From NCBI RefSeq assembly GCF_005871085.1, contig NZ_VAUP01000037.1, positions 186,001-250,000 of the forward strand: DNA of 64,000 bases. The letters run 5' to 3'. The first letter of the stretch is position 1, and each line of letters starts with the position of its first letter. The position numbers were made by a program, and so were the translations under genes. The notes beneath the pieces are model-generated. The model worked only from the letters and a program-made list of their open reading frames with translations, did not search any database and was not told the DNA's origin. This document shows positions 10,967 to 20,952 of the stretch, one piece after another. This DNA is from Xanthobacter autotrophicus (lineage in GTDB: Bacteria; Pseudomonadota; Alphaproteobacteria; Rhizobiales; Xanthobacteraceae).

Positions 10967-10980
10967 GGTCCGAATGGACC
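10967..10980. promoter_or_regulatory. Third GGTCC-type palindrome, overlapping the dctP leader
   Basis: GGTCC-GAAT-GGACC, a 5+5 inverted repeat that ends just before the dctP ribosome binding site (AGGAGG at 10983-10988). It could be a weaker operator half-set or a blocking site. Confidence 0.4.
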
Positions 10981-10998
10981 GCAGGAGGAGCAGCCAGC

Positions 10999-12018
10999 AT
11001 GATGTTGACCCGTCGCACCCTTTTCAAGGCCGGCGCGGCCGGAGCCCTTGCGGGCGGCGTGTTCGCCCCCTTCGTCGCGCGGGCGCAGAGCGCGGAATTC
11101 TCCTACAAGTACGCCAACAACCTGCCGGTCACGCACCCCATGAACGTGCGCGCGGGCGAGATGGCGGACAAGATCAAGGCCGAAACCCAGGGCCGCGTCG
11201 AGATCAAGGTGTTTCCCTCCAGCCAGCTCGGTGGCGACACCGACATGCTGAGCCAGCTGCGCTCGGGCGGCATCGAGTTCTTCACCCTCTCCCCGCTCAT
11301 CCTCTCCACCCTGATCCCGAACGCCTCGGTGAGCGGCATCGGCTTCGCCTTCCCGGACTACGCCACCGTGTGGAAGGCCATGGACGGCGATCTCGGCGCC
11401 TATGTGCGCGGCCAGATCTCCAAGGCCGGCATCATCGCCATGGACAAGATCTGGGACAACGGCTTCCGCCAGATCACCACCTCCACAAAGCCCATCGAGA
11501 CCGCCGCAGACCTCAAGGGCCTGAAGATCCGCGTGCCGGTGTCGCCGCTGTGGACCTCCATGTTCCGGGCCTTCGACAGCGCCCCCGCGAGCCTCAACTT
11601 CGCCGAGGTCTACACCGCGCTCCAGACCCGCACCGTGGACGCGCAGGAAAACCCGCTCGCCATCATCGCCACGGCGAAGCTCTACGAGGTGCAGAAATAC
11701 TGCTCCATCACCAACCACATGTGGGACGGCTTCTGGTTCCTGGCCAACCGCCGCGCCTTCGAGCGCCTGCCGGACGATTTGCGCGCCATCGTGGCGAAGA
11801 ACATCAACGCCGCCGGCCTCATGGAGCGCGAGGACGTGCTGGTGCTCAACGGCAACCTGCGCAAGGAGCTGAGCGAAAAGGGCCTCGCCTTCAACGAGCC
11901 CAAGGTGGACAGTTTCCGCGACCAGCTGCGCAAGGCCGGCTTCTATGCCGAGTGGAAGGGCAAGTTCGGCGACGAGGCGTGGACCATCCTCGAGAGTTAC
12001 ACCGGCAAGCTGTCCTGA
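10999..12018 (+). CDS. TRAP transporter substrate-binding protein DctP
   Basis: Periplasmic solute receptor of 339 aa for a TRAP carboxylate transporter. The start at 10999 is set by AGGAGG about 10 nt upstream. The N-terminus is a twin-arginine-like signal (TRRTLFKAGAAG, cleavage after FVARA at about residue 27). The DctP family pattern follows: SSQLGGDTDMLSQLRSGGIEF near 75-95 and LKGLKIRVP with the ligand-carboxylate Arg near 165-170. Genes for the membrane parts follow in the same direction. The dicarboxylate-versus-aromatic ligand choice cannot be read here. Confidence 0.93.
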   Translation: MMLTRRTLFKAGAAGALAGGVFAPFVARAQSAEFSYKYANNLPVTHPMNVRAGEMADKIKAETQGRVEIKVFPSSQLGGDTDMLSQLRSGGIEFFTLSPLILSTLIPNASVSGIGFAFPDYATVWKAMDGDLGAYVRGQISKAGIIAMDKIWDNGFRQITTSTKPIETAADLKGLKIRVPVSPLWTSMFRAFDSAPASLNFAEVYTALQTRTVDAQENPLAIIATAKLYEVQKYCSITNHMWDGFWFLANRRAFERLPDDLRAIVAKNINAAGLMEREDVLVLNGNLRKELSEKGLAFNEPKVDSFRDQLRKAGFYAEWKGKFGDEAWTILESYTGKLS

Positions 12019-12022
12019 AGGC

Positions 12023-12048
12023 GGCGGCCCTTCTCCCCAAGGGCCGCC
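12023..12048 (+). other. Hairpin between dctP and dctQM
   Basis: GGCGGCCC and GGGCCGCC form an 8-bp GC stem around a 10-nt loop, 5 nt after the dctP stop. There is no T-run. It may stabilise the dctP transcript or partly attenuate the downstream permease gene, a common way to make more binding protein than permease. Confidence 0.4.
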
Positions 12049-12220
12049 CGACCCCGTCCAAGGCCTCCCCCGGACCCTGGATCCCCCAAACCGCGGCGGC
12101 TGAGTGGACGCCCGGGGCCAATCGGGGCAAGACATCCCAGCATCACGCGCAGAAACGCACGCCGCCGGGGCGATCCAGGGCGGACGCGCGCCCTTTGAAT
12201 ACCGTAACGGAACCCGCGCC

Positions 12221-14080
12221 ATGGCCTCCGCCGACGACCTCCTGCCCCTCGCTGCCGGGACCGACGCGCGTCGCGTCGGCTCGCGCTTCATGCGTCCGGT
12301 GGAGGCCCTCGCCGCGGTGCTGCTCGTGGTGGTGGTCGGCCTGCTGCTGGCCGGCGCGCTCTCGCGCTATCTGCTGGCGCTGCCCATCATCTGGGGCGAC
12401 GAGGTCGCCTCCATCTGCTTCATCTGGCTCGCCATGCTGGGCTCGGTCATCGCCATCGACCGCAACGAGCACCTGCGCCTGACCCTGTTTCTCGGCCTGC
12501 TGCCGCGCGATGCGCGGCGCTTCGTGGATACGCTGGCGCTGCTGCTGGTCGCGGCCCTGCTGCTGGCGCTGGCCTATCCCGCCTACGACTATGCGTCAGA
12601 GGAGAGCTTCATCACCCTGCCCGCTCTCGGCATTCCCGGCAGCGTGCGTGCCGCCGCCCTGCCGGTGGGCATCTGCGCCATGGCGGCGCTGGCCGTGGCC
12701 TCGGCGGTCAGACGCTCCACGGTGCGCGACCTTGCCGTCGCGCTCGGCGTCATCGCCCTGGTGGTGGCGGCGCTGTGGATCGCAAGCCCGGCCCTGATGA
12801 AGGCCGGCAACGCGGCCATCGTCATCTGCCTCGTGGGCTTCGTGGTGGTGGCGCTGGCCGCCGGCGTGCCCATCGCCTTCTGCTTCGGCATCGGCACCGC
12901 CTCCTATCTCGCCTTCGCCACCCGCGTGCCGCTCATCGTGATGATCGGGCGCATGGACGAGGGCATGTCCAGCCTCATCCTCCTGTCGGTTCCGGTGTTC
13001 GTGCTGCTCGGCTGCATCCTCGATCACACCGGCATGGGCAAGGCGATCGTGGATTTCCTCGCCTCCCTGCTTGGCCATGTGAAGGCCGGCATGTCCTATG
13101 TGCTGCTCGGCTCGCTGTTCGTGGTTTCTGGCATTTCCGGCTCCAAAGTCTCCGACATGGCAACCGTGGCCCCGGCCCTGTTCCCGGAGATGAAGCGGCG
13201 CGGCCATAAGCCGAGGGAGATGATCGCTCTGCTCGCCACCGGCGCCGCCATGGCCGATACGGTGCCCCCCTCCATCGTGCTGATCGTGCTGGGCTCGGTG
13301 GCGGGCGTGTCCATCGCGGCCCTGTTCACCTCGGGCTTCGTGGTGGCCATGGTGCTGCTGGCGGTGCTCGCCGCCCTGGCGCGCCTGAAGGCGCGGGACG
13401 AGGACATGACCGGCGTCACCCGCCCCACCGCCGGCGTGATCTGGCGCACCCTTCTGGTGGCCGCGCCGGCGCTGGTGCTGCCTTTCCTCATCCGCAGTGC
13501 GGTGTCGGGAGGCGTCGCCACCGCCACCGAGGTATCCACCATCGCCGTGGTCTATGCGCTGTTCGTGGGCATGGTGCTTTATGGCGGCATCTCGGCGCGC
13601 ACCTTCTACCGCATGCTGGTGGAGACGGCGGCCCTCACCGGGGCCATCCTCGTCATCCTCGCCTGCGCGGTGGCCATGGCCTGGGCCATCACCCAGGCGG
13701 GCATCGCCAACGAGCTCGCCAGCCTGATGGCCGCCTTGCCCGGCGGCTGGATCGGCTTCATGGCGGTGAGCATCGTGGTGTTCCTGGTGCTGGGCTGCAT
13801 CCTGGAGGGCCTGCCGGCCATCGTGCTCATGGCGCCGCTGATGTACCCCATCGCCCGCAAGCTCGGGATCAACGACGTGCACTATTCCATGGTCATCGTC
13901 ACGGCCATGAACATCGGGCTGATGACACCGCCCATCGGCATCGGCTTCTTCCTCGCCTGCAAGATCGGCAATGTCTCGCCCGACGAGGCCATCGGCGCCA
14001 TCTGGCCCTATCTGGTCGCGCTGTTCGCCGGGCTGGTGCTGGTGGCGGCGGTGCCGTGGATCTCCATCGGCATGCTGTGA
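12221..14080 (+). CDS. TRAP transporter fused permease (DctQ-DctM)
   Basis: Inner-membrane permease of 619 aa with the small (DctQ) and large (DctM) TRAP subunits on one chain. Residues about 20-185 hold the four-helix DctQ domain (ALSRYLLALPIIWGDEVASICFIW). From about 190 a many-helix DctM domain begins, with PVFVLLGCILDHTGMGKA, the GISGSKVSDMA loop and a mirrored second half (LGCILEGLPAIVLMAPLMYP). The ATG at 12221 fits the start of homologous DctQ domains; the frame is open further upstream but without similarity. Transport is Na+/ion-coupled in this family. It follows dctP by about 200 nt. Confidence 0.93.
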   Translation: MASADDLLPLAAGTDARRVGSRFMRPVEALAAVLLVVVVGLLLAGALSRYLLALPIIWGDEVASICFIWLAMLGSVIAIDRNEHLRLTLFLGLLPRDARRFVDTLALLLVAALLLALAYPAYDYASEESFITLPALGIPGSVRAAALPVGICAMAALAVASAVRRSTVRDLAVALGVIALVVAALWIASPALMKAGNAAIVICLVGFVVVALAAGVPIAFCFGIGTASYLAFATRVPLIVMIGRMDEGMSSLILLSVPVFVLLGCILDHTGMGKAIVDFLASLLGHVKAGMSYVLLGSLFVVSGISGSKVSDMATVAPALFPEMKRRGHKPREMIALLATGAAMADTVPPSIVLIVLGSVAGVSIAALFTSGFVVAMVLLAVLAALARLKARDEDMTGVTRPTAGVIWRTLLVAAPALVLPFLIRSAVSGGVATATEVSTIAVVYALFVGMVLYGGISARTFYRMLVETAALTGAILVILACAVAMAWAITQAGIANELASLMAALPGGWIGFMAVSIVVFLVLGCILEGLPAIVLMAPLMYPIARKLGINDVHYSMVIVTAMNIGLMTPPIGIGFFLACKIGNVSPDEAIGAIWPYLVALFAGLVLVAAVPWISIGML

Positions 14081-14085
14081 GGGAT

Positions 14086-14124
14086 GGATCGCCGGGCGCG
14101 GGTTTCAGCCGCGCCCGGCGATCC
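14086..14124. terminator. Strong hairpin between convergent dctQM and HEAT-protein genes
   Basis: A perfect 16-bp stem (14086-14101 with 14109-14124) around a 7-nt loop lies 6 nt past the dctQM stop. It has no T-tract on either side. Position and strength suggest a two-way transcription end or an RNA-stabilising element. Confidence 0.6.
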
Positions 14125-14126
14125 TG

Positions 14127-15101
14127 TCAGGCCGCGGCCTGACAGCGCTCCAGCGCCCAGCGCACCAGCTTGCGCACGTCCGGGTCCGGATCGTCGAAGG
14201 CGGCTTCCAGCGCGGCCACGGCGGCTGGATCGGCGATCTCGCCCAGGGCGGCGGCGGCTTCCTTGCGCACGTTGCTCGAGCCGTGAGCCAGCGCCTCCGC
14301 CACCACCGGAACAGCGGTGCGGGCCTTGAGCTTGCCCAGCGCATTCACCGCCTTGGCCTGCACCTGCCAGCTGTCGTCATTGGCCGCCGCCATCAGCGGA
14401 TCCACCGCCTCCGGCAGCCTGGCCTTGCCGATGGAAAAGGCGGCTTCCTCGCGCACCTGCCAATGGGCATCCTTCAGCCCGGCGACGAGGGCGGGCACGC
14501 CCGGCGTGCCACTGCGCACGAACACCAGGGCCGCCATCACCGCCCGGCGCACCGCCGGCTCGGGATCGGTGGCCGCCAGCAGCAGCGCGGGCAACGCCGC
14601 ATCGGCCTTCAGATAGCCGAGCACGCCCAGCGCCTCGCGCCGCACGGCCATGTCGGAATCGGAAAGCGCCGAAAGCGCCACCGGCATCGCGGCGGGATCC
14701 TGCATGTCGCGCAGGGCCCGGAGCGCTGCGGCACGCACGAAGGCGGCCTGCGGCCCGGCATGCTCCTGCGCCCGCTCGATGAGGCGCGGCGCGGAGCCGG
14801 GCTCCTTCTTGTCGGCGAGGCTCTCGATGGCGGCGAGGCGCACCGCCTCCACCGCATCATCCAGCGCCGCAATCAGGCCGAGGGCGGCGGGAAGGCCGGA
14901 ATGCTCGTCGAGGGCCTTGGCGGCAGCCTCTCGCACGCCGGCGTCCTCGTCCTTCAGGCCGGCGAGCAGCAGCTCCACCGCCTGCGGATCCACGCTCTCG
15001 GCGAGGTTGAGCATGGCGACGCGGCGGATGCCGGGATCGGCGTCGCGGGCGCGCTCCGCCACGGCGTCCATGTCGTCGTCGAAATCATCGAACAGGGCCA
15101 T
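14127..15101 (-). CDS. HEAT-repeat protein (last gene of flavoprotein/ferredoxin operon)
   Basis: Soluble 324-aa protein made almost wholly of about ten HEAT/PBS-lyase-type helical repeats of roughly 30 residues. Examples are DPGIRRVAMLNLAE, DAGVREAAAKAL, DPEPAVRRAVMAAL, DSWQVQAKAVNALGKLK and SSNVRKEAAAALGEIAD. No signal peptide. A good binding site (AGGTGAG) precedes the ATG. It is 8 nt after the ferredoxin gene, so they are cotranscribed. Such repeats usually bind proteins; here it may scaffold or assemble the flavoprotein/ferredoxin pair, which is inference. The last codons form a perfect 22-nt palindrome (14124-14145). Confidence 0.88.
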   Translation of the reverse strand: MALFDDFDDDMDAVAERARDADPGIRRVAMLNLAESVDPQAVELLLAGLKDEDAGVREAAAKALDEHSGLPAALGLIAALDDAVEAVRLAAIESLADKKEPGSAPRLIERAQEHAGPQAAFVRAAALRALRDMQDPAAMPVALSALSDSDMAVRREALGVLGYLKADAALPALLLAATDPEPAVRRAVMAALVFVRSGTPGVPALVAGLKDAHWQVREEAAFSIGKARLPEAVDPLMAAANDDSWQVQAKAVNALGKLKARTAVPVVAEALAHGSSNVRKEAAAALGEIADPAAVAALEAAFDDPDPDVRKLVRWALERCQAAA

Positions 15102-15109
15102 GGCTCACC

Positions 15110-15343
15110 TCAGCGCAGGAGATAGGGGATTTCGACCTTCACCGCCCCGGTGGGGCAGTCCACCTCGCACGGCATGCAATACCAGCACTCGTCATACTTC
15201 ATGTGCGCCTTGCCGGAGGCCGGGTTGATGGCGAGCACGTCGAGGGGGCACACGTCGATGCAGACGCGGCAGCCCTTCTCGGCGATGCATTTCTCGTCGT
15301 CGACCGTGACCGGCACGGAGGTGGGGTGGTTGGCGAATGGCAT
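15110..15343 (-). CDS. Two-cluster [4Fe-4S] ferredoxin, AprB-like
   Basis: Ferredoxin of 77 aa with eight Cys in two sets: C19-x5-C25-x2-C28-x3-C32 and C53-x2-C56-x2-C59-x3-C63. This fits two [4Fe-4S] clusters. The extended first spacing and the ECWYCMPC second motif resemble the beta subunit of adenylylsulfate (APS) reductase, but the AprB C-terminal tail is missing. It lies 34 nt after the flavoprotein gene and 8 nt before the HEAT gene. Likely the electron partner of the flavoprotein. Confidence 0.9.
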   Translation of the reverse strand: MPFANHPTSVPVTVDDEKCIAEKGCRVCIDVCPLDVLAINPASGKAHMKYDECWYCMPCEVDCPTGAVKVEIPYLLR

Positions 15344-15377
15344 GGGGGCAGGCTCCGAATTCTTGAATTCTGTGAGG

Positions 15378-17114
15378 TCACTCGGCGGCCAGCGCCGGGG
15401 TGCGCAGCTGGTGGTAGGCGCCCATCTCCTCCTCGGGGATGTCGACCACGTAAGGGTCCACGGCGCGCTTCTTATGGGCCATGCGACCCATCTCGTCCTT
15501 GTAGAGCAGCGTGTGGCAGAACCAGTTTTCGTTGTCGGTGGCCGGGTGATCCACCCGCCAGTGGTAAAGGCCCCAGCGGCTTTCGGTGCGGTAGAGCGAG
15601 GCGGCGGCGGCCATGTCGGCGCAATCGAGGATGGATTGCAGCTCCAGCGCCCGCATCAATTCATGGGGATCCTTCACGCATAGCGCGTTGAGGTCCTCGC
15701 GGATCTCGGCGAAGCGCGCCTGGGCGATCTTGTACTTGGCCGTAACCTTCGGCGGCTGGAGATAATCATTCACCAGGCGGCGGGTCTTGAACTCCATCTC
15801 GTGGGGGGTCAGGCCATCGTCGCGGCGGGTGGGGGCGAGCACGCGCTCCTGCTCGCGGGCCACATCGGCTTCGTCATAGGCCGGCAGGTCGGTGGAGGCG
15901 CAGTAATCGGCGGCGTCCTGACCGGCGATGCTGCCATTCACGAAGGCGCCGAGCATGTAATTGTGCGGCACGCTTGCCATGTCGCCGGCGGCGTAAAGAC
16001 CATCCACGGTGGTGCGGGCATTCTCGTCCACCCACACGCCCGAGGCCGAATGGCCGGAGCAGAAGCCGATCTCGGAGATGTGCATCTCCACCATCTTCTC
16101 GCGGTAGTTGGTGCCGCGATTTTCGTGGAAGCGCCCGCGCGAGGGCCGCTCGTTGGAGTGCAGGATGGTCTCGATCTCGGAGATGGTCTCCTCGGCGAGA
16201 TGCGTCATGTTGAGGAAGACCGGGCCGTTGCCACTCTGGAGCTCGGAATAGAATTCCTTCATCATCTGGCCGGACCAGTAATCGCACTCGATGAAGCGCT
16301 CACCCTTGTTGTTGGCGGTGTATCCGCCGAACGGACCGGTGACATAGGCGCAGGCCGGGCCGTTGTAATCCTTGATCAAAGGGTTGATCTGGTAGCACTC
16401 GAGGTTCGCGAGGCCCGCGCCCGCATGATAGGCCATGGCATAGCCATCGCCGCAATTGGCCGGGTTCTCATAGGTGCCGAACAGATAGCCGGAGGACGGA
16501 AGGCCGAGCCGCCCGGCGGCGCCGCAGGCGAGGATGACCGACTTGGCGCGCACCACCAGGAATTCCCCGGTGCGGGTGTTCACCCCCATGGCGCCGGCGA
16601 TGCGGCCGTCCGGGGCGTTCAGCAGGCGGGTGGCCATGTAGCGGTTGGTCACCAGCACCTGGTGCTTGCGCAGCTGGCGATAGAGCGCCTTCTTGACGTG
16701 GTGGCCCTCCGGCATGGGCAGCACATAGGTGCCCATGTGATGGACCTTGCGGACATTGTATTCGCCGGAGCCATCCTTCTCGAACTTCACGCCGATGGAA
16801 TCCAGATACTGGATCATCGGGTAGGAGCCGGTGGCATAGGCCATCACCGCCTTCTGGTGGACGATGCCGTCATTGGCGACGGTGATCTCCTTCACATATT
16901 GCTCGGGGGTGGCGTAGCCGGGGATGACGGCGTTGTTCAGCCCGTCCATGCCCATGGAGACCGCGCCGGAGCGCTTCACATTGGCCTTCTCCATCAGCAC
17001 GACCTTGAGGCCGGGATTCTTCTCCTTGGCCTTGATGGCGGCCATGGGGCCACCAGTGCCGCCGCCGATGACGAGGATGTCGGTTTCGACGATCTCGGTC
17101 TTGATCTCGCTCAT
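15378..17114 (-). CDS. AprA/fumarate-reductase-like flavoprotein
   Basis: FAD-dependent oxidoreductase of 578 aa in the fumarate reductase/succinate dehydrogenase/APS-reductase alpha superfamily. The FAD dinucleotide motif is ILVIGGGTGGPMAA (about 13-26). The RSGAVSMGMDGLN segment (48-60) is closer to AprA than to SdhA/FrdA. AAGDMASVPHN near 415 and a Glu/Arg-rich C-terminal helical domain follow. The start at 17114 gives an ATGA overlap with the upstream DUF971 gene. The frame stays open upstream without family similarity. Substrate unknown; no sulfate-reduction or sulfur-oxidation genes are nearby. The operon is DUF971, this gene, ferredoxin, HEAT. Confidence 0.9.
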   Translation of the reverse strand: MSEIKTEIVETDILVIGGGTGGPMAAIKAKEKNPGLKVVLMEKANVKRSGAVSMGMDGLNNAVIPGYATPEQYVKEITVANDGIVHQKAVMAYATGSYPMIQYLDSIGVKFEKDGSGEYNVRKVHHMGTYVLPMPEGHHVKKALYRQLRKHQVLVTNRYMATRLLNAPDGRIAGAMGVNTRTGEFLVVRAKSVILACGAAGRLGLPSSGYLFGTYENPANCGDGYAMAYHAGAGLANLECYQINPLIKDYNGPACAYVTGPFGGYTANNKGERFIECDYWSGQMMKEFYSELQSGNGPVFLNMTHLAEETISEIETILHSNERPSRGRFHENRGTNYREKMVEMHISEIGFCSGHSASGVWVDENARTTVDGLYAAGDMASVPHNYMLGAFVNGSIAGQDAADYCASTDLPAYDEADVAREQERVLAPTRRDDGLTPHEMEFKTRRLVNDYLQPPKVTAKYKIAQARFAEIREDLNALCVKDPHELMRALELQSILDCADMAAAASLYRTESRWGLYHWRVDHPATDNENWFCHTLLYKDEMGRMAHKKRAVDPYVVDIPEEEMGAYHQLRTPALAAE

Positions 17115-17548
17115 GGTTTTACCTCTGGAAGGTCGGGGCCGGCCGCTTCCGCCGCGAGGGCGGCGAGATAGGCGAAGGGATAGACCCCGCGCGCATGGCC
17201 GTCGGAGAAGGATAAATTGAGCCCGTGCGCCCCGAACGGGGCCACATGGGTGAGGGTGACGCCGGCAAAGTCGGCGGAAAACGTTCCCCGCGCCCGATCG
17301 GCGACGCAGGCCGCGCAGCGGCAAGCGGCGCGGAGGGTGGGGGCGCTGAGGGCGGTGCGGACAGCCGGAGTGCTGAGAGCGGCGCGCAGCGCTGGAACGC
17401 CGAGACTGGGGTGCTGCGCCGGGTCCACCTCCGGCCCGCCGGCAAAGGCGAGGTGGAGGTGACGCCGATCGCGATCGAGGCGGATTTCCTCGATATCGGG
17501 AAAAGGCTCCGACGGCGCCGGAAGGGGCTTGGGGGCAGACGTCATCAT
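17111..17548 (-). CDS. DUF971 (GBBH-like N-terminal domain) protein
   Basis: Small protein of 145 aa with the DUF971 pattern: strand IEEIRLDRDRRHLHLAF, then LRAACRCAACV with Cys76, Cys78 and Cys81, and a final FSDGHARGVYPFAYL. The same domain is found at the start of gamma-butyrobetaine hydroxylases and, in plants, at the end of the Fe-S carrier HCF101, so an Fe-S/metal role is plausible. An Ala/Leu-rich insert just before the Cys motif looks like three short tandem units (ALRAALSTP, AVRTALSAP, TLRAACR). Two adjacent ATGs (17548, 17545) are possible. The stop overlaps the flavoprotein start. Confidence 0.82.
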   Translation of the reverse strand: MMTSAPKPLPAPSEPFPDIEEIRLDRDRRHLHLAFAGGPEVDPAQHPSLGVPALRAALSTPAVRTALSAPTLRAACRCAACVADRARGTFSADFAGVTLTHVAPFGAHGLNLSFSDGHARGVYPFAYLAALAAEAAGPDLPEVKP

Positions 17549-17756
17549 GGGAGCGATTGGACATCGCGGCCGCCCCAGCCGATAGCAACTAGTTGCTGGC
17601 TGGAGCACTTCCAGGGAGGCCCGGCAGGCCCTCCGATGATGCCCCGCCTCGGACATTCAGGCCCCACACGGCGGTGCCGGCAGGCCGAGCCCCGGGGTAC
17701 TCCCCACCGCCTGCGCCTGCGCTATGGTGGCCGCCGCAGCAACGGGCGAATCCCTC

Positions 17757-18860
17757 ATGGATCAGGTGGAAGCCATCGTCATCGGCGCCGGCGTGGTCGG
17801 CCTCGCCATCGCCCGCGCGCTGGCTCTTGCCGGTCGCGAGGTAGTTCTGGTCGAGGCGGCCGGGGCCATCGGCACCGGCATTTCCGCGCGCAATTCCGAG
17901 GTCATCCATGCCGGCATCTATTACGAGCCGGGAAGCCTGAAGGCCGAACTGTGCGTGAAGGGGCGCGCCGCCCTCTATGCCTTCTGCAAAAGCCATGGGG
18001 TCGGCCATTCCCGCATCGGCAAGCTCATCGTCGCCGCCAGCGCGGACGAGAGGGCCTATCTGGAAAAGCTCGCCGCCCATGGCGCAGCCAACGGGGTGGA
18101 CGACCTTGAGATGCTGGACGGCGCCGCCGCGCGGGCGCTGGAGCCAATGCTGGATGTGCATGCCGCCTTGTACTCGCCCTCCACCGGTATCGTGGATTCC
18201 CACGGCCTGATGCTGGCCCTGCAAGGCGACATGGAGGCCGCCGGCGGCGTGCTTGCCCTCGGCGCGCCCTTCGCCGGGGCGAAGCCGGGGCCAGAGGGGC
18301 TGACGGTGCGCACGGGCGGTGACGCGCCCTTGGTGCTGGGCTGCCGCCTGCTGGTGAATGCCGCCGGCCTCGATGCGCCGGACCTCGCCCGCCGGATCGA
18401 CGGCATGCCGGCCCACCTCGTGCCCGAGCAGACGCTGGCCAAGGGCAATTATTTCACCTGCGGGCGCAAGGTGCCGTTCAGCCGCCTCATCTATCCGGTA
18501 CCGGAGCCGGGCGGGCTCGGCACCCACCTCACCCTCGATCTCGGCGGACAGGGACGGTTCGGGCCGGACGTGGAGTGGGTGACGCAGCGGGACTATCAGG
18601 TCGACCCGGCCCGCAAGGCCGCCATGATGGCCTCCATCCGCCGCTACTGGCCGGATGTGCGGGAGGAAGACCTCGCCCCCGGCTATGCCGGCATCCGCCC
18701 CAAGATCCCCGGGCCAGACGGCGGGCCGCAGGATTTCGTCATCCAGGGGCCGGCGGTGCACGGCATCGCCGGGCTGGTGAACCTGTTCGGCATCGAATCG
18801 CCCGGCCTCACCAGCTGCCTCGCCATCGCCGACACGGTGCTCGCGATAGCCAAAAAATAA
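17757..18860 (+). CDS. lhgO: L-2-hydroxyglutarate oxidase/dehydrogenase-like FAD enzyme
   Basis: FAD oxidoreductase of 367 aa in the LhgO/L2HGDH branch of the DAO superfamily. It is predicted to oxidise L-2-hydroxyglutarate to 2-oxoglutarate. The N-terminus has [20 protein letters not shown]. The family-typical [21 protein letters not shown] follows at about 47-67, then GIVDSHGLM near 155, and the C-terminus has GIRPKIPGP and [13 protein letters not shown]. The ATG at 17757 begins directly with the FAD domain. Single gene, transcribed opposite typA with a shared terminator. Confidence 0.88.
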   Translation: MDQVEAIVIGAGVVGLAIARALALAGREVVLVEAAGAIGTGISARNSEVIHAGIYYEPGSLKAELCVKGRAALYAFCKSHGVGHSRIGKLIVAASADERAYLEKLAAHGAANGVDDLEMLDGAAARALEPMLDVHAALYSPSTGIVDSHGLMLALQGDMEAAGGVLALGAPFAGAKPGPEGLTVRTGGDAPLVLGCRLLVNAAGLDAPDLARRIDGMPAHLVPEQTLAKGNYFTCGRKVPFSRLIYPVPEPGGLGTHLTLDLGGQGRFGPDVEWVTQRDYQVDPARKAAMMASIRRYWPDVREEDLAPGYAGIRPKIPGPDGGPQDFVIQGPAVHGIAGLVNLFGIESPGLTSCLAIADTVLAIAKK

Positions 18861-18883
18861 GGGCCGCCCCGAAGGACGGCCCT
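18860..18883 (-). terminator. Intrinsic terminator of typA
   Basis: AGGGCCG (18860-18866) pairs with CGGCCCT (18877-18883) across a 10-nt loop. Read on the minus strand the hairpin is followed by TTATTTTTTG, a proper T-tract. It therefore ends typA transcription and overlaps the last base of the lhgO stop. Confidence 0.8.
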
Positions 18884-18913
18884 CAAAATCAGCAGCGCTG
18901 GATCGATCCGGCC

Positions 18914-20743
<1,830 letters not shown>

Positions 20744-20952
20744 GGTCGTCCAGCACGAAAACGCGGGTCCGAATAACTCGGGCCCGCCGGGAAAGGGATT
20801 ATTGCGGCGCAAAATACACACAAACCGATCAAGATCAATGCGCGCTGCCGAAACCGGCCGGAATTGGCGCGCGTCTCTTGCCCGCACGCCGGCTCTGGGC
20901 TTGAGAAAAAGCGGTGCGATGGACAAGCGAGCCTGAGCGGGAGAATGGCGCC

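Noticed and set aside
12596-13882. Long minus-strand open frame opposite dctQM
   Set aside because: His/Gly/Ala-rich shadow of a membrane protein gene; the plus frame matches DctQ and DctM throughout.
15110-17114. Calling the flavoprotein/ferredoxin pair a true adenylylsulfate reductase (AprAB)
   Set aside because: The ferredoxin lacks the AprB tail and no sulfate-activation or sulfur-oxidation genes are present, so only similarity is claimed.
15801-17171. Plus-strand open frame of about 450 codons opposite the AprA-like flavoprotein
   Set aside because: No family features; the minus-strand frame carries FAD motifs and coupled neighbours.
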